DNA of 64,000 nt from Tachypleus tridentatus (taxonomy: Eukaryota > Arthropoda > Merostomata > Xiphosura > Limulidae): positions 155,431,592 to 155,495,591 of the forward strand of contig NC_134832.1 of NCBI RefSeq assembly GCF_004210375.1. The letters are read 5' to 3'. The first letter of the stretch is position 1. Every line of letters begins with the position of its first letter. Below, one piece after another: positions 23,636 through 36,100 of this stretch. Position numbers and translations under genes: made by a program. The notes below the pieces were generated by a model, which saw only the letters and a list, made by a program, of their open reading frames with translations, was not told the origin of the DNA and searched no databases.

Positions 23636-26600
23636 CCTGTTTTATTATCTTTTAACTATCTATTTCAATATTGGTATCAAAGTTTTATTGTCTTGTAGCT
23701 ATCTATTCGAAGATTGGTTTCTAAGTTTTATTATCTTACAGTTATGTATTTAAAGATTGGTATTTGGTTTTATTGTCTTCAAGCTATCTATTTCTGGACA
23801 GGTATCTAGGTTTTATTGTCTTGTAGCTATCTATTTGAAGATTGTCTTGGTTTTATATTCTTGTCGCTATTTATTTGAAGATTTGTATCTAGGTTTTATA
23901 GTCTTGTAGCTATCTATTTGAAGATTGATATATAGGTTTTATTGTCTTGTAGATATCTATTCGAAGATTGATTTCTAAACTTTATTGTCTTCTAGCTATC
24001 TATTTGAAGATTGGTGTCTAGGTTTTAATGTGTTATGGCTGGCTATCTATTTGAAGACAGTTATTTCTGTTTTACTGTCTCGTAGCTATCTATTTTAAGA
24101 TTCGTATGTAGGTGTTATTATTTAGTAGCTATCTATTTAAAGTTTGTTTTCTATGTTTTATTGTATTGTAACAATTCATTTGAAGTCTGGTATTTATGTC
24201 TTATGATCTTTTAGCTATCTATTTGAAGATTGGTATCTAGGTTTTATTTTCTTATAGCTATCTATTTGAAGACTTGTATCTAAGTTTTATTGTCTTGTAG
24301 ATATCAATTCAAAGGTTGGTGTCTAGGATTTATTATCTTATAGCTGTCTATTTGAAAATTGGTATATAAGTTTTATTGTCTTGTAGCTATCTATTTTAAG
24401 ATTCGTATCTAGGTTTTATTGCCTTGTAGCTGTCTATTTGTAGACTGGAATCAAGGTTATTTTGCCTTGTAGCTGTCTATTTGTAGACTGGAATCAAGGT
24501 TTTTTTGCCTTGTAGACATCTATTCAAAGATTGGTTTCTATCTTTTATTATTTTATAGCTATCTATTTGAAGATTGTCTAGATTTTATAGTCTTGTCGCT
24601 GTCTATTTGAAGATTGGTATATCGGTTTTATTGCCTTGTAGCAATCTATTTGAAGACTGGTATTTAGTTTTTATAGTCTTCTTGCTATTTATTTGAAGAT
24701 TGGTATCTAGGTTTTATAGTCTTGTAGCTATCAATTTGAAAACTGGTATCTAGGTTTTATTACCTTTTAGCTATTTATTTCAATATTGGTATATTGATTT
24801 TATTATCTTGTAGCTATACATTTTAAGATTGGTTTCAAGGTTTTATTGTCTTGTGGTAAACTATTTTCAGATTGGTTTCTAGGTTTTTTTATATTATTGT
24901 TATCTATTTTGAGATTGGTCTCAAAGTTTTATTATTCTGTTGCAATCAATTTTCAGATTGGTTTCAAGATTTTAATATCATATCGGTATCTGTTTGAAGA
25001 TTGTTATCTAGCTTTTACTGTTTTGTAGCTATCTATTCGAAGATTGATTTCTAGGTTTCATTATCTTATAGCTATTTATTTGAAGATTGGTATCTAGGTT
25101 TTATTGTCTTCTATCTATTTATATTAAGATTGGTGTATAGGATTTATGATTTAGCAGCTATCTGTTTAAATTTTGGTATCTAGGTTTTATTATCTTGTAG
25201 CAATCTATTTGAAGTCTGGTTTCAAGGTTTTATTTTCTTCTAGCTATCTTTTTTGAAAATTGGTATCTAGAGTTTATTGTCTTGTAGCTGTCTATTTGAA
25301 GACTGGAATCTAGGTTTTATTGTCTTGTAGCTATCTATTTGGAGATTTTTATATAGGTTTTATTATATAGTATTATATAGTATATTATAATATATATAAT
25401 ATATTATAGTATTATAGTATATATAATATAATATATTATAGTATATTATATATTATAGGATTATATAGTAGCTATCTATTTTCAGATTGGTTTCAAGGTT
25501 TTATTGTCTTGTATCAAACTATTTTTAGATTGATTTCAAGGTTTTATTCTCTTATAGCTATCTATTTTAACATTGGTATCTGTGTTTTATTATTTTATAG
25601 CTATCTATTTCAAGATTGTCTAGGTTTTATAGTCTTGTCGCTATCCATTTGAAGATTGGTATCTAGATTTTATAATCTTGTAGCTATCAATTTGAAGACT
25701 GGTATCTAGGTTTTATTGTTTTGTCGCTATCTATTTGAAAACTGGTTTCAAGGTTTTATTCTCTTTTAACTATCTATTTAATTATTGGTATCAAAGTTTT
25801 CTTGTCTTGTAACTATCTAGTCGAAGATTCTTTTCAAAGTTTTATTATCTTATAGCTATCAAATTAAAGATTGGTATCTAGGTTTTATTGTCTTCTAGCT
25901 CTCTATTTTCAGATTGGTTTCAAGGTTTTATTGTCATGTACCAAACTATTTTCAGATTGGTTTTAAGGTTTTATTATTTCATACCTATCTATTTGAAATT
26001 TTTTTTTCGTTTTTATAGTCTTGTCGCTGTCTGTTTGAAGACTGGTATCTAGTTTTTATAGTCTTGTAGCAATCTATTTTCAGATTGGTATCTAGGTTTT
26101 ATTATCTTGTAGCAATCTATTTTCAGATTGGTTTCAAGGTTTTATTGTCTTGTAGCAATCTATTTGAAGACTTTTATCCAGATTTTATAGTCTTCTAGCT
26201 ATCTATTTGAAGACTGGTATCTAGGATTTATTGTCTTCTAGTTTTCAATTTTCATATTGGTTTCAAGGTTTTATTCTCTTTTAACTATCTATTTCAATGT
26301 TGGTATCTGAGTTTTATTGTCTTGTAGCTATCTATTTCAGCATCGGTATCTATGTTTTATTATTTTATAGCTATCTATTTGAAGATTGTCTAGATTTTAT
26401 AGTCTTGTCGCTATCTATTTGAAGATTGGTATATCGGTTTTATTGTCTTGTAGCTTTCTATTTGAAGATTGGTATAAAGGTTTTATTATTTAGTAGCTAT
26501 CTATTTGAAGATTGGTGTCTAGGTTTTATTACCTTGTAGCAATCTATTTGAAGATTATTATCTAGGTTTTATTGTCTTGTAGCTTTCTATTTGAAGATTG

Positions 26601-29600
26601 GTATATAGGTTTTATTATCTTGTAGCAATCTATTTTCAGATTGGTTTCAAGGTTTTATTCTCTTAAAGTTATCTATTTTAACATTGGTATCTATGTTTTA
26701 TTATCTTATGGTTATCTATTTGAAGATTGTTTAGGTTTTATTGTCTTGTAGCAATCTATTTGAAAACTGTTATCTAAATTTTATAGTCTTGTAGCAATCT
26801 ATTTTCAGATTGGTATCAAGGTTTTATTCTCTTTTAACCATCTATTTCAATATTGGTTTCTAGTTTTATTATCTGATAGCTATCTATTTAAAGATTGGTA
26901 TCTAGATTTTATTGTTTTCTAGCTATCTATTTAAAGACTGATATCTCGGTTTCATTGTCTTATAGCTATCTATTTGAAGATTTGTATATAGGTTTTATTA
27001 TTTTATAGCTATCTATTTGAAAATTGTCTATATTTTAAGTCTTCTCGCTATCTATTTGAAGATTGGTATCTCGGTTTTATTGCCTTGTGGCAATCTATTT
27101 GAAGACTGGTATTTACTTTTTATAGTCTTGTAGCTATCTATTTGAAAACTGGTATCTAGGTTTTATTGTCTTGTCGCTATCTGTTTGGAGATTAGTATCT
27201 CGGTTTTACTGCCTTGTGGCAATCTATTTGATGACTGGTATTTAGTTTTTATAGTTTTGTAGCTATATATTTGAAGACTGGTATCTAGGTTTTATTGTCT
27301 TGTAGATATCTATTCAAAGATTGGTGTATAGGTTTTATTATCTTATAGCTATCTATTTGAAAATTGGTGTAAATGTTTTATTGTCTTGTAGCTATCTATT
27401 TGAAGACCGGTATCTAGGTTTTATTGTCTTGTAGGCATCTATTCGAAGATTGGTTTTTATGTTTTATTATCTTACAGCTATCGATTTAAAGATTTGTATT
27501 TGGTTTTATTGTCTTCTAGCTATCTATTTGTGGACTGGTATCTCGGTTTTATCGTCTTGTAGCTATCCATTTGAAGACTGGAATCTAGGTTTTATTGTCT
27601 TATACATATCAATTCAAAGGTTGGTGTCTAGGTTTTATTATCGTATAGCTATCTATTTGAAAATGGATATATATGTTTTATTGTCTTGTAACTATCTATT
27701 TTAAGATTCGTATCTAGGTTTTATTGTCTTGTAGCTATCTATTTGTAGACTGGAATCTAGGTTTTATTGTTTTGTAGCTATCTATTTGAAGACCGGTATC
27801 TAGGTTTTATTGTTTTGTAGACATCTATTCGAAGATTGGTTTCTGTATTTTATTATTTTATAGCTATCAATTTGAAAACTGGTATTTAGGTTTTATTATC
27901 TTTGAGCAATTTATTTCAATATTCGTATATTGGTTTTACTTTCTTGTAGCTATACATTTTAAGATTGGTTTCAAGGTTTTATTGTCTTGTGGTAATCTAT
28001 TTTCAGATTGGTTTCTAGGTTTTATTATCTTATGGTTATTTATTTTGAGATTGATTTCAAAGTTTTATTATTCTGTTGCAATCTATTTTCAGATTGGTTT
28101 CAAGATTTTAATAACATATCGCTATCTATTTGAAGATTGTTATCTAGCTTTTACTGTTTTGTCGCTATCTATTCGAAGATTGATTTCTAGGTTGCATTAT
28201 CTTATAGCTATTTATTTGAAGACTGGTATCTAGGTTTTATTGTCTTCTAGCTGTCTATATTAAGATTGGTATATAGGATTTATGATTTAGTAGCTATCTG
28301 TTTAAAGTTTGTTATCTAGGTTTTATTATCTTGTAGCAATCTATTTGAAGTCTGGTTTCTAGGTTTTATTTTCTTCTAGCTATCTTTTTCAAAACTGGTA
28401 TCTAGATTTTATTTTCTTGTAGCTGTCTATTTGTAGACTGGAATCTAGGTTTTATTGTCTTGTAGCTATCAATTTGGAGATTTTTATATAGGTTTTAATA
28501 TATACTAGCTATCCATTTTCAGATTGGTTTCAAGGTTTTATTGTCTTGTAGCAAACTATTTCTAGATTGGTTTCAAGGTTTTATTCTCTTATAGCTATCT
28601 ATTCTAACATTGGTATCTATGTTTTATTATTTTATAGCTATCTATTTCAACATTGTCTAGGTTTTATAGTCTTGTCGCTATCCATTTGAAGATTGGTATC
28701 TAGGTTTTATAGTCTTGTAGCTATCAATTTGAAGACTGGTATCTAGGTTTTATTGTTTTTCGCTATCTATTTGAAGACTGGTATCTAGGTTTTATTGTCT
28801 TGTGGATATCTATTTGAAGTCTGGTTTCTAGGTTTTATTTTCTTGTAGATATATATATGAAGATTGGTTTCTAGGTTTTATTATATTTTGCTATTTTTTT
28901 CAATATTGGTATATTGGTTTTATTATCTTGTAGCTATACATTTTAAGATTGTTATTTAGGTTTTATTTTATTGTAACAATCTAATTGAAGTCTGGTATCT
29001 AGGTTTTATAGTCTTGTAACTATATATTCGAATATTGGTTTCTAAATTTTATTATCTTATAGCCATCTAGTTAAATATTGGTATCTAGGTTTTATTTTCT
29101 TCTAGCTATCTATTTGTTGACTGGAATCTAGGTTTTATTGTCTTGTAGCTATATATTTGAAGATTTGTATATAGGTTTTCTTACATAGTAGCTATCTATT
29201 TTCAGATTGGTTTCAAGGTTTTATTGTCTTGTACCAAGCTATTTTCAGATTGGTTTCAAGGTTTTATTCTCTTATAGCTATCTATTTTAACATTGGTATC
29301 TATGTTTTATTATTTTATAGCTATCTATTTGAAATTATTTTAGTTTTTATAGTCTTGTAGCTATCTATTTGAAGTCTGGTTTCTAGTTTTATTATCTTGT
29401 AGCAATCTATTTTCATATTGGTTTCAAGGTTTTATTCTCTATAGTTATCTATTTCAACATTGGTATCTATGGTTTATTATCTTATATCTTTCTATTTGAA
29501 GATTGTCTAAGTTTTATTTTCTTGTAGCTTTCAATTTTCAGATTTGTTTCAAGGTTTTATTCTCTTTTAACTATCTATTTCACTATTGGTATCTAAGTTT

Positions 29601-30060
29601 TATTGTCTTGTAGCCATCTATTCGAAGATTGGTTTCTAGTTTTATTATCTGATAGCTATCTATTTAAAAATTGGTATCTAGGTTTTTTATCTATTAGCTA
29701 TATATTTTCAGATTGGTTTCAAGGCTTTTTTTGTGTTATAGCTATTTATTTCAACATTGGTATCTAGGTTTTATTACTTTGTAGCAATCTATTTGAAGTC
29801 CGGTATCTAGGTTTTATTGTCCTGTAGATATCTACTTGAAGACTGCTATTTAAGTTTTATTGTCTTATAGCTATTTATTTGGAGACTGGTATCTAGGTTG
29901 TATTATCTTGTGGCTATCTATTGGAAGATTGGTGTCTAGGTTTTAATGTGTTATGGCTGGCTATCTATTTGAAGACAGTTATTTCTGTTTTACTGTCTCG
30001 TAGCTATCAATTTGAAGATTGGTATCTTGTTTTTATTGTCTTGTAGCTATCTTCTTGAAT
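23636..30060. repeat. 43-bp minisatellite array, about 150 diverged units
   Basis: Units of 43 bp contain gtcttgtagctatctatttg followed by aagattggtatctaggtttt. Divergence between units is moderate to high and indels are common. Larger blocks are duplicated: around 24760-25340 matches 27900-28470 (offset about 3.14 kb), and the distinctive ggttttaatgtgttatggct occurs at 24021 and 29939. Chance ORFs such as 27982-28233 come from the repeat and are not genes. A TA-rich tract interrupts the array at 25363-25470. Confidence 0.95.
25363..25470. repeat. TA-rich low-complexity tract inside the 43-bp array
   Basis: About 108 bp composed of tata, atta and tatag mixtures interrupt the 43-bp periodicity, which resumes at agctatctattttcag. 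It probably expanded from the tattatatagta motif of a local unit and can fold into many AT-only hairpins. Confidence 0.85.
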
Positions 30061-30480
30061 GGTTTTAAGAATATATTCTGAATGTACTGATTTATAGCTA
30101 ACTTATTGAATTATTTTAACATGAGTACCTTGATGGCACTAACTTCTAAATGAATGATTTAAAATGGTACTCAAGTGTCACTTACTTCTGAGTGAATATT
30201 TTAAAGACTTGTTTTCAGGTGTCACTGACCTCAAACTGTATGATTCGAACAGTGGTACCCAGTTATTACTGTCTTCTAAGTTAATGATTTCGGAAGTGGT
30301 ACCCAGGTCTCATTGACTACTAATGAATGATATAAAACGTGGTACTCACTTTGTACTGACTTCTAACTAACTATTTAAATGGTTTGAAAATTGGTGTCCA
30401 TATTTCATTGATTTGTAGCTAAATATATGAATGATTTGATAATGGCTAACCATGTTTTATTGACTTCCAGCTAACTATTT
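30060..30480. repeat. intermediate units linking two 43-bp satellites
   Basis: Degenerate units combine features of the left array (tagctaactatttgaa-like) and the right array (gtggtacc, gtcactgacttctaa). Examples are gacttctaactaactattt near 30359 and gatttgtagctaaatatatg near 30410. This suggests that the two arrays share ancestry rather than being adjacent by chance. Confidence 0.6.
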
Positions 30481-31980
30481 AAATAGTTGGAAGAGTGGTA
30501 CCTAGGTATTACTCACTTTTAATGAATTGTATAAACAGTGGTACCTAGGTGCCACTCACCTATAATAAATGATATAAAGAGTTGTACCTAGGTGTCACTC
30601 TCTTCTAATGAACAATATAAAGAGTTGGTCCTAGGTGTCATTGACTTCTAATGAATGATATAAAGAGTGGTACCTAGGTGTCACTCTCTTCTAATGAACA
30701 ATATAAAGAGTGGGTCCTAGATGTCACTCACCTATAATAAATGATATAAAGAGTTGTACCTAGGTGTCACTCACTTCTAATGAATGATATAAAGAGTGGT
30801 ACCTAGGTGTCACTCACTTCTAATGAATGATATAAAGAGTGGTACCTAGGTGTCACTCTCTTCTAATGAACAATATAAAGAGTGGGTCCTAGGTGTCACT
30901 CTCTTCTAATGAACAATATAAAGAGTGGGTCCTAGGTGTCACTCACCTATGATAAATGATATAAAGAGTTGTACCTAGGTGTCACTCACTTCTAATGAAT
31001 GATATAAAGAGTGGGTCCTAGGTGTCACTCTCTTCTAATGAACAATATAAAGAGTGGGTCCTAGGTGTCACTCTCTTCTAATGAACAATATAAAGAGTGG
31101 GTTCTAGGTGTCACTCTCTTCTAATGAACAATATAAAGAGTGGGTTCTAGGTGTCACTCTCTTCTAATGAACAATATAAAGAGTGGTACCTAGGTGTCAC
31201 TCTCTCTAATGAATGATATAAATAGTGGTACCTATGTGTCACTCACTTCTAATGAATGATATAAAGAGTGGTACCTAGGTGTCAATCTCTTCTAATGAAC
31301 AATATAAAGAGTGGTACCCAGGTGTCACTCTCTTCTAATGAATGATATAAAGAGTGGTACCTAGGTGTCACTCACTTCTAATGAATGATATAAAGAGTGG
31401 TACCTAGGTGTCACTCACTTCTAATGAATGATATAAAGAGTGGGTCCTAGGTGTCACTCTCTTCTAATGAACAATATAAAGAGTGGGTCCTAGGTGTCAC
31501 TCTCTTCTAATGAACAATATAAAGAGTGGTACCTAGGTGTCACTCTCTTCTAATGAATGATATAAATAGTGGTACCTAGGTGTCACTCACTTCTAATGAA
31601 TGATATAAAGAGTGGTACCTAGGTGTCAATCTCTTCTAATGAACAATATAAAGAGTGGTACCCAGGTGTCACTCTCTTCTAATGAATGATATAAAGAGTG
31701 GTACCTAGGTGTCACTCTCTAATGAATGATATAAAGAGTGGTACCTAGGTGTCACTCACTTCTAATGAATGATATAAAGAGTGGGTCCTAGGTGTCACTC
31801 TCTTCTAATGAACAATATAAAGAGTGGGTCCTAGGTGTCACTCTCTTCTAATGAACAATATAAAGAGTGGGTCCTAGGTGTCACTCTCTTCTATTGAACA
31901 ATATAAAGAGTGGGTCCTAGGTATCACTGACTTCTAATGAATGATATGGAGAATGGTACCTAGATGTCACTCACTTCTAA
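30480..31980. repeat. 43-bp array (ggtacctagg type), about 35 units
   Basis: Units of 43 bp contain ggtacctaggtgtcactcac followed by ttctaatgaatgatataaag. Variants include gggtcctagg and gaacaatat. Identity is much higher than in the left 43-bp array. A block of eight units is duplicated with an offset of about 343 bp: the rare ataaatagtgg marker appears at 31219 and 31562. The array ends near 31980 in unique sequence. Confidence 0.95.
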
Positions 31981-32149
31981 TTGAGAAACCATTCAATATA
32001 CGTAATCAGTTATACTTCGACAGTTTTCTGAAAATCTCAACAATAGACAGTTAGTATGGTATGAAATAGAATTATAAACATATTTATGTGTGATATTTTC
32101 ATGAATTATTTTTGTTTCTCAAATACTCACAAGACATATTGTTTGTACC

Positions 32150-32263
32150 TCTACGTTAGTCTGTAGAAAATGTGCTTTTGTGGGACTGTGGTGGGTTTAT
32201 TACTTACAAAGCTAAAATCCGGTATTCGATTCGCCAAGGTTGCCAAACTAAATAGGCTTATTC
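32150..32263 (+). mobile_element. SINE fragment (probably family 2), interrupted by a younger SINE
   Basis: The tRNA-like segment cttacaaagctaaaatccgg followed by tattcgattcgcc resembles the family-2 head and B box (compare 16490 and 17690). It is interrupted at its 3' side by the family-1 SINE that starts at 32276. The assignment rests on the short head only. Confidence 0.4.
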
Positions 32264-32562
32264 GGGCGGGTTGGTTTTTTGTTTGTTTGGAAATTTCGCA
32301 CAAAGCTACTCGAGGGCTATCTGTGCTAGCCGTCCCTAATTTAGCAGTGTGAGACTAGAGGGAAGGCAGCTAGTCATCACCACCCACCGCCAACTCTTGG
32401 GCTACTCTTTACCAACGAATAGTGGGATTGACCGTCACATTATACACCCCCACGGCTGGGAGGGCGAGCATGTTTAGCGCGACGCGGGCGCGAACCCGCG
32501 ACCCTCGGATTACGAGTCGCACGCCTTACGCGCTAGGCCATGCCGGGCCTGGGCGGGTTGGT
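32264..32562 (-). mobile_element. complete tRNA-derived SINE (family 1) with perfect 12-bp target-site duplication
   Basis: The element lies on the minus strand at 32276-32550. Its T-rich stretch at 32276 is the tail in this orientation. The body includes ctgtgctagccgtccctaat, gcagctagtcatcaccaccc and gggcgagcatgttta. The tRNA-like head ends tggccatgccgggcc-like on +, read in reverse as an A box (tggcctagcgcg) and a B box (gggttcgcgccc). The 12-bp sequence gggcgggttggt flanks it exactly at 32264-32275 and 32551-32562, the hallmark of target-primed insertion by a LINE partner. This is the best-preserved SINE in the window. Confidence 0.93.
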
Positions 32563-32638
32563 GTGTGCTGACTAAAATCATGTTTTCTCGTTATTATTAT
32601 ATTAGATAATTAATTCATTACAGTGAGTTGTTTTATTT

Positions 32639-33138
32639 NNNNNNNNNNNNNNNNNNNNNNNNNNNNNNNNNNNNNNNNNNNNNNNNNNNNNNNNNNNNNN
32701 NNNNNNNNNNNNNNNNNNNNNNNNNNNNNNNNNNNNNNNNNNNNNNNNNNNNNNNNNNNNNNNNNNNNNNNNNNNNNNNNNNNNNNNNNNNNNNNNNNNN
32801 NNNNNNNNNNNNNNNNNNNNNNNNNNNNNNNNNNNNNNNNNNNNNNNNNNNNNNNNNNNNNNNNNNNNNNNNNNNNNNNNNNNNNNNNNNNNNNNNNNNN
32901 NNNNNNNNNNNNNNNNNNNNNNNNNNNNNNNNNNNNNNNNNNNNNNNNNNNNNNNNNNNNNNNNNNNNNNNNNNNNNNNNNNNNNNNNNNNNNNNNNNNN
33001 NNNNNNNNNNNNNNNNNNNNNNNNNNNNNNNNNNNNNNNNNNNNNNNNNNNNNNNNNNNNNNNNNNNNNNNNNNNNNNNNNNNNNNNNNNNNNNNNNNNN
33101 NNNNNNNNNNNNNNNNNNNNNNNNNNNNNNNNNNNNNN
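32639..33138. other. assembly gap, 500 N
   Basis: Exactly 500 Ns separate unique sequence from the left edge of the ~98-bp satellite. The round length suggests a placeholder of unknown true size, so satellite length and spacing here are not reliable. Confidence 1.
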
Positions 33139-36100
33139 AAGGTGAGGGACATTCACGTATAATATGAGAAAAATTGTTTTACATTTCCTACTAAATGTTT
33201 ATTATATATATATATATATAGAGAACTATGACGTGTACAAGGTGAGGGACTTCACGTATAATATGAGAAAAATTGTTTTACATTTCCTTCTAAATGTTTA
33301 TTATATATATATATAGAACTATATGATGTACAAGGTGTGAGGGACATTCGTATAATATGAGAAAATTGTTTTACATTTCCTTCTAAATGTTTATTATATA
33401 TATATAGAGAGAACTATGGTGTACATTCACGTATAATATGAGAAAAATTGTTTTACATTTCCTACTAAATGTTTATTATATATATATATATAGAGAGAGA
33501 ACTATGACGTGTACAAGGTGGGGACATTCACAATATAATATGAGAAAAATTGTTTTACATTTCCTTCTAAATGTTTATTATATATATATATAGAGAGAAC
33601 TATGACATGTGTACAAGGTGAGGGACATTCACGTATAATATGAGAAAAAATTGTTTTACATTTCCTTCTAAATGTTTATTATATATATATATATAGAAGA
33701 ATAATGAGAACTATGACGTGTACAAGGTGAGGGACATTCAATATATAATATGAGAAAAATTGTTTTACATTTCCTTCTAAATGTTTATTATATATATATA
33801 GAGAGAGAACTATGACGTGTACAAGGTGAGGGACATTTTATTATATATATAGAAGAACTATGACGTAATACAAGGTGAGGAAGTTATTCACGTATTATGA
33901 AAAATTGTTTTGTTCCTTCTATATATGAGAAAATTGTTTTACATTTCCTTCTAAATGTTTATTATATATATATATAGAGAGAACTATGACGTACAAGGTG
34001 AGGGACATTCACGTATAATATGAGAAAAATTGTTTTACATTTCCTTCTAAATGTTTATTATATATATATATATAGAGAGAACCTATGACGTGTACAAGGT
34101 GAGGGACATTCGTATAATATGAGAAAAATTGTTTTACATTTCCTTCTAAATGTTTATTATATATATATATATAGAGAGAGAACTATGACGTGTACAAGGT
34201 GAGGGACATTCACGTATAATATGAGAAAATTGTTTTACATTTCCTTCTAAATGTTTATTATATATATATAGAGAGAGAACTATGACGTGTACAAGGTGAG
34301 GGACATTCGTATAATATGAGAAAAATTGTTGTACATTTCCTACTAAATGTTTATTATATATATATATAGAGAGAGAACTATGACGTGTACAAGGTGAGGG
34401 ACATTCACGTATAATATGAGAAAAATTGTTTTACATTTCCTTCTAAATGTTTATTATATATATATATATAGAGAGAACTATGACGTACAAGGTGAGGGAC
34501 ATTATTACAAGTATAATATGAGAAAAAATTGTTTTACATTTCCTTCTAAATGTTTATTATATATATATAGATATAGAGAACTATGACGTGTACAAGGTGA
34601 GGGACATTCATGTATAATATGAGAAAAATTGTTTTACATTTCCTACTAAATGTTTATTATATATATATATAGAGAGAACTATGACGTGTACAAGGTGAGG
34701 GACATTCACGTATAATATGAGAAAAATTGTTTTACATTTCCTTCTAAATGTTTATTATATATATATAGAGAGAGAACTATGACGTGTACAAGGTGAGGGA
34801 CATTCACGTATAATATGAGAAAAATGTTTTACATTTCCTTCTAAATGTTTATTATATATATATAGAGAGAGAACTATGACGTGTACAAGGTGAGGGACAT
34901 TCAATGTATAATATGAGAAAAATTGTTTTACATTTCCTTCACTAAATGTTTATTATATATATATATAGAGAGAGAACTATGACGTGTACAAGGTGAGGGA
35001 CATTCACGTATAATATGAGAAAAATTGTTTTACATTTCCTTCTAAATGTTTATTATATATATATAGAGAGAGAACTATGACGTGTGTACAAGGTGAGGGA
35101 CATTCACGTATAATATGAGAAAAATTGTTTTACATTTCCTTCTAAATGTTTATTATATATATATATAGAGAGAGAACTATGACGTGTACAAGGTGAGGGA
35201 CATTCACGTATAATATGAGAAAATTGTTTTACATTTCCTTCTAAATGTTTATTATATATATATAGAGAGAGAACTATGACGTGTACAAGGTGAGGGACAT
35301 TCACGTATAATATGAGAAAAATTGTTTTACATTTCCTACTAAATGTTTATTATATATATATATAGAGAGAGAACTATGACGTGTACAAGGTGAGGGACAT
35401 TCACGTATAATATGAGAAAAATTGTTTTACATTTCCTTCTAAATGTTTATTATATATATAGAGAGAGAACTATGACGTGTACAAGGTGAGGGACATTCAC
35501 GTATAATATGAGAAAAATTGTTTTACATTTCCTACTAAATGTTTATTATATATATATATATATAGAGAGAACTATGACGTGTACAAGGTGAGGGACATTC
35601 ACGTATAATATGAGAAAAATTGTTTTACATTTCCTACTAAATGTTTATATATATATATATAGAGAGAGAGGACTATGACGTGTTTACAAGGTGAGGGACA
35701 TTCACGTATAATATGAGAAAAATTGTTTTACATTTCCTTCTAAATGTTTATTATATATATATATAGAGAGAACTATGACGTGTACAAGGTGAGGGACATT
35801 CACGTATAATATGAGAAAAATTGTTTTACATTTCCTACTAAATGTTTATTATATATATATATAGAGAGAGAACTATGACGTGTACAAGGTGAGGGACATT
35901 CACGTATAATATGAGAAAAATTGTTTTACATTTCCTTCTAAATGTTTATTATATATATATATAGAGAGAACTATGACGTGTACAAGGTGAGGGACATTCA
36001 CGTATAATATGAGAAAAAATTGTTTTACATTTCCTACTAAATGTTTATTATATATATATATATAGAGAGAGAACTATGACGTGTACAAGGTGAGGGACAT

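Noticed and set aside
32602..33167. ORFs of about 180 codons across the N run
   Set aside because: They consist almost entirely of unknown bases in the assembly gap.
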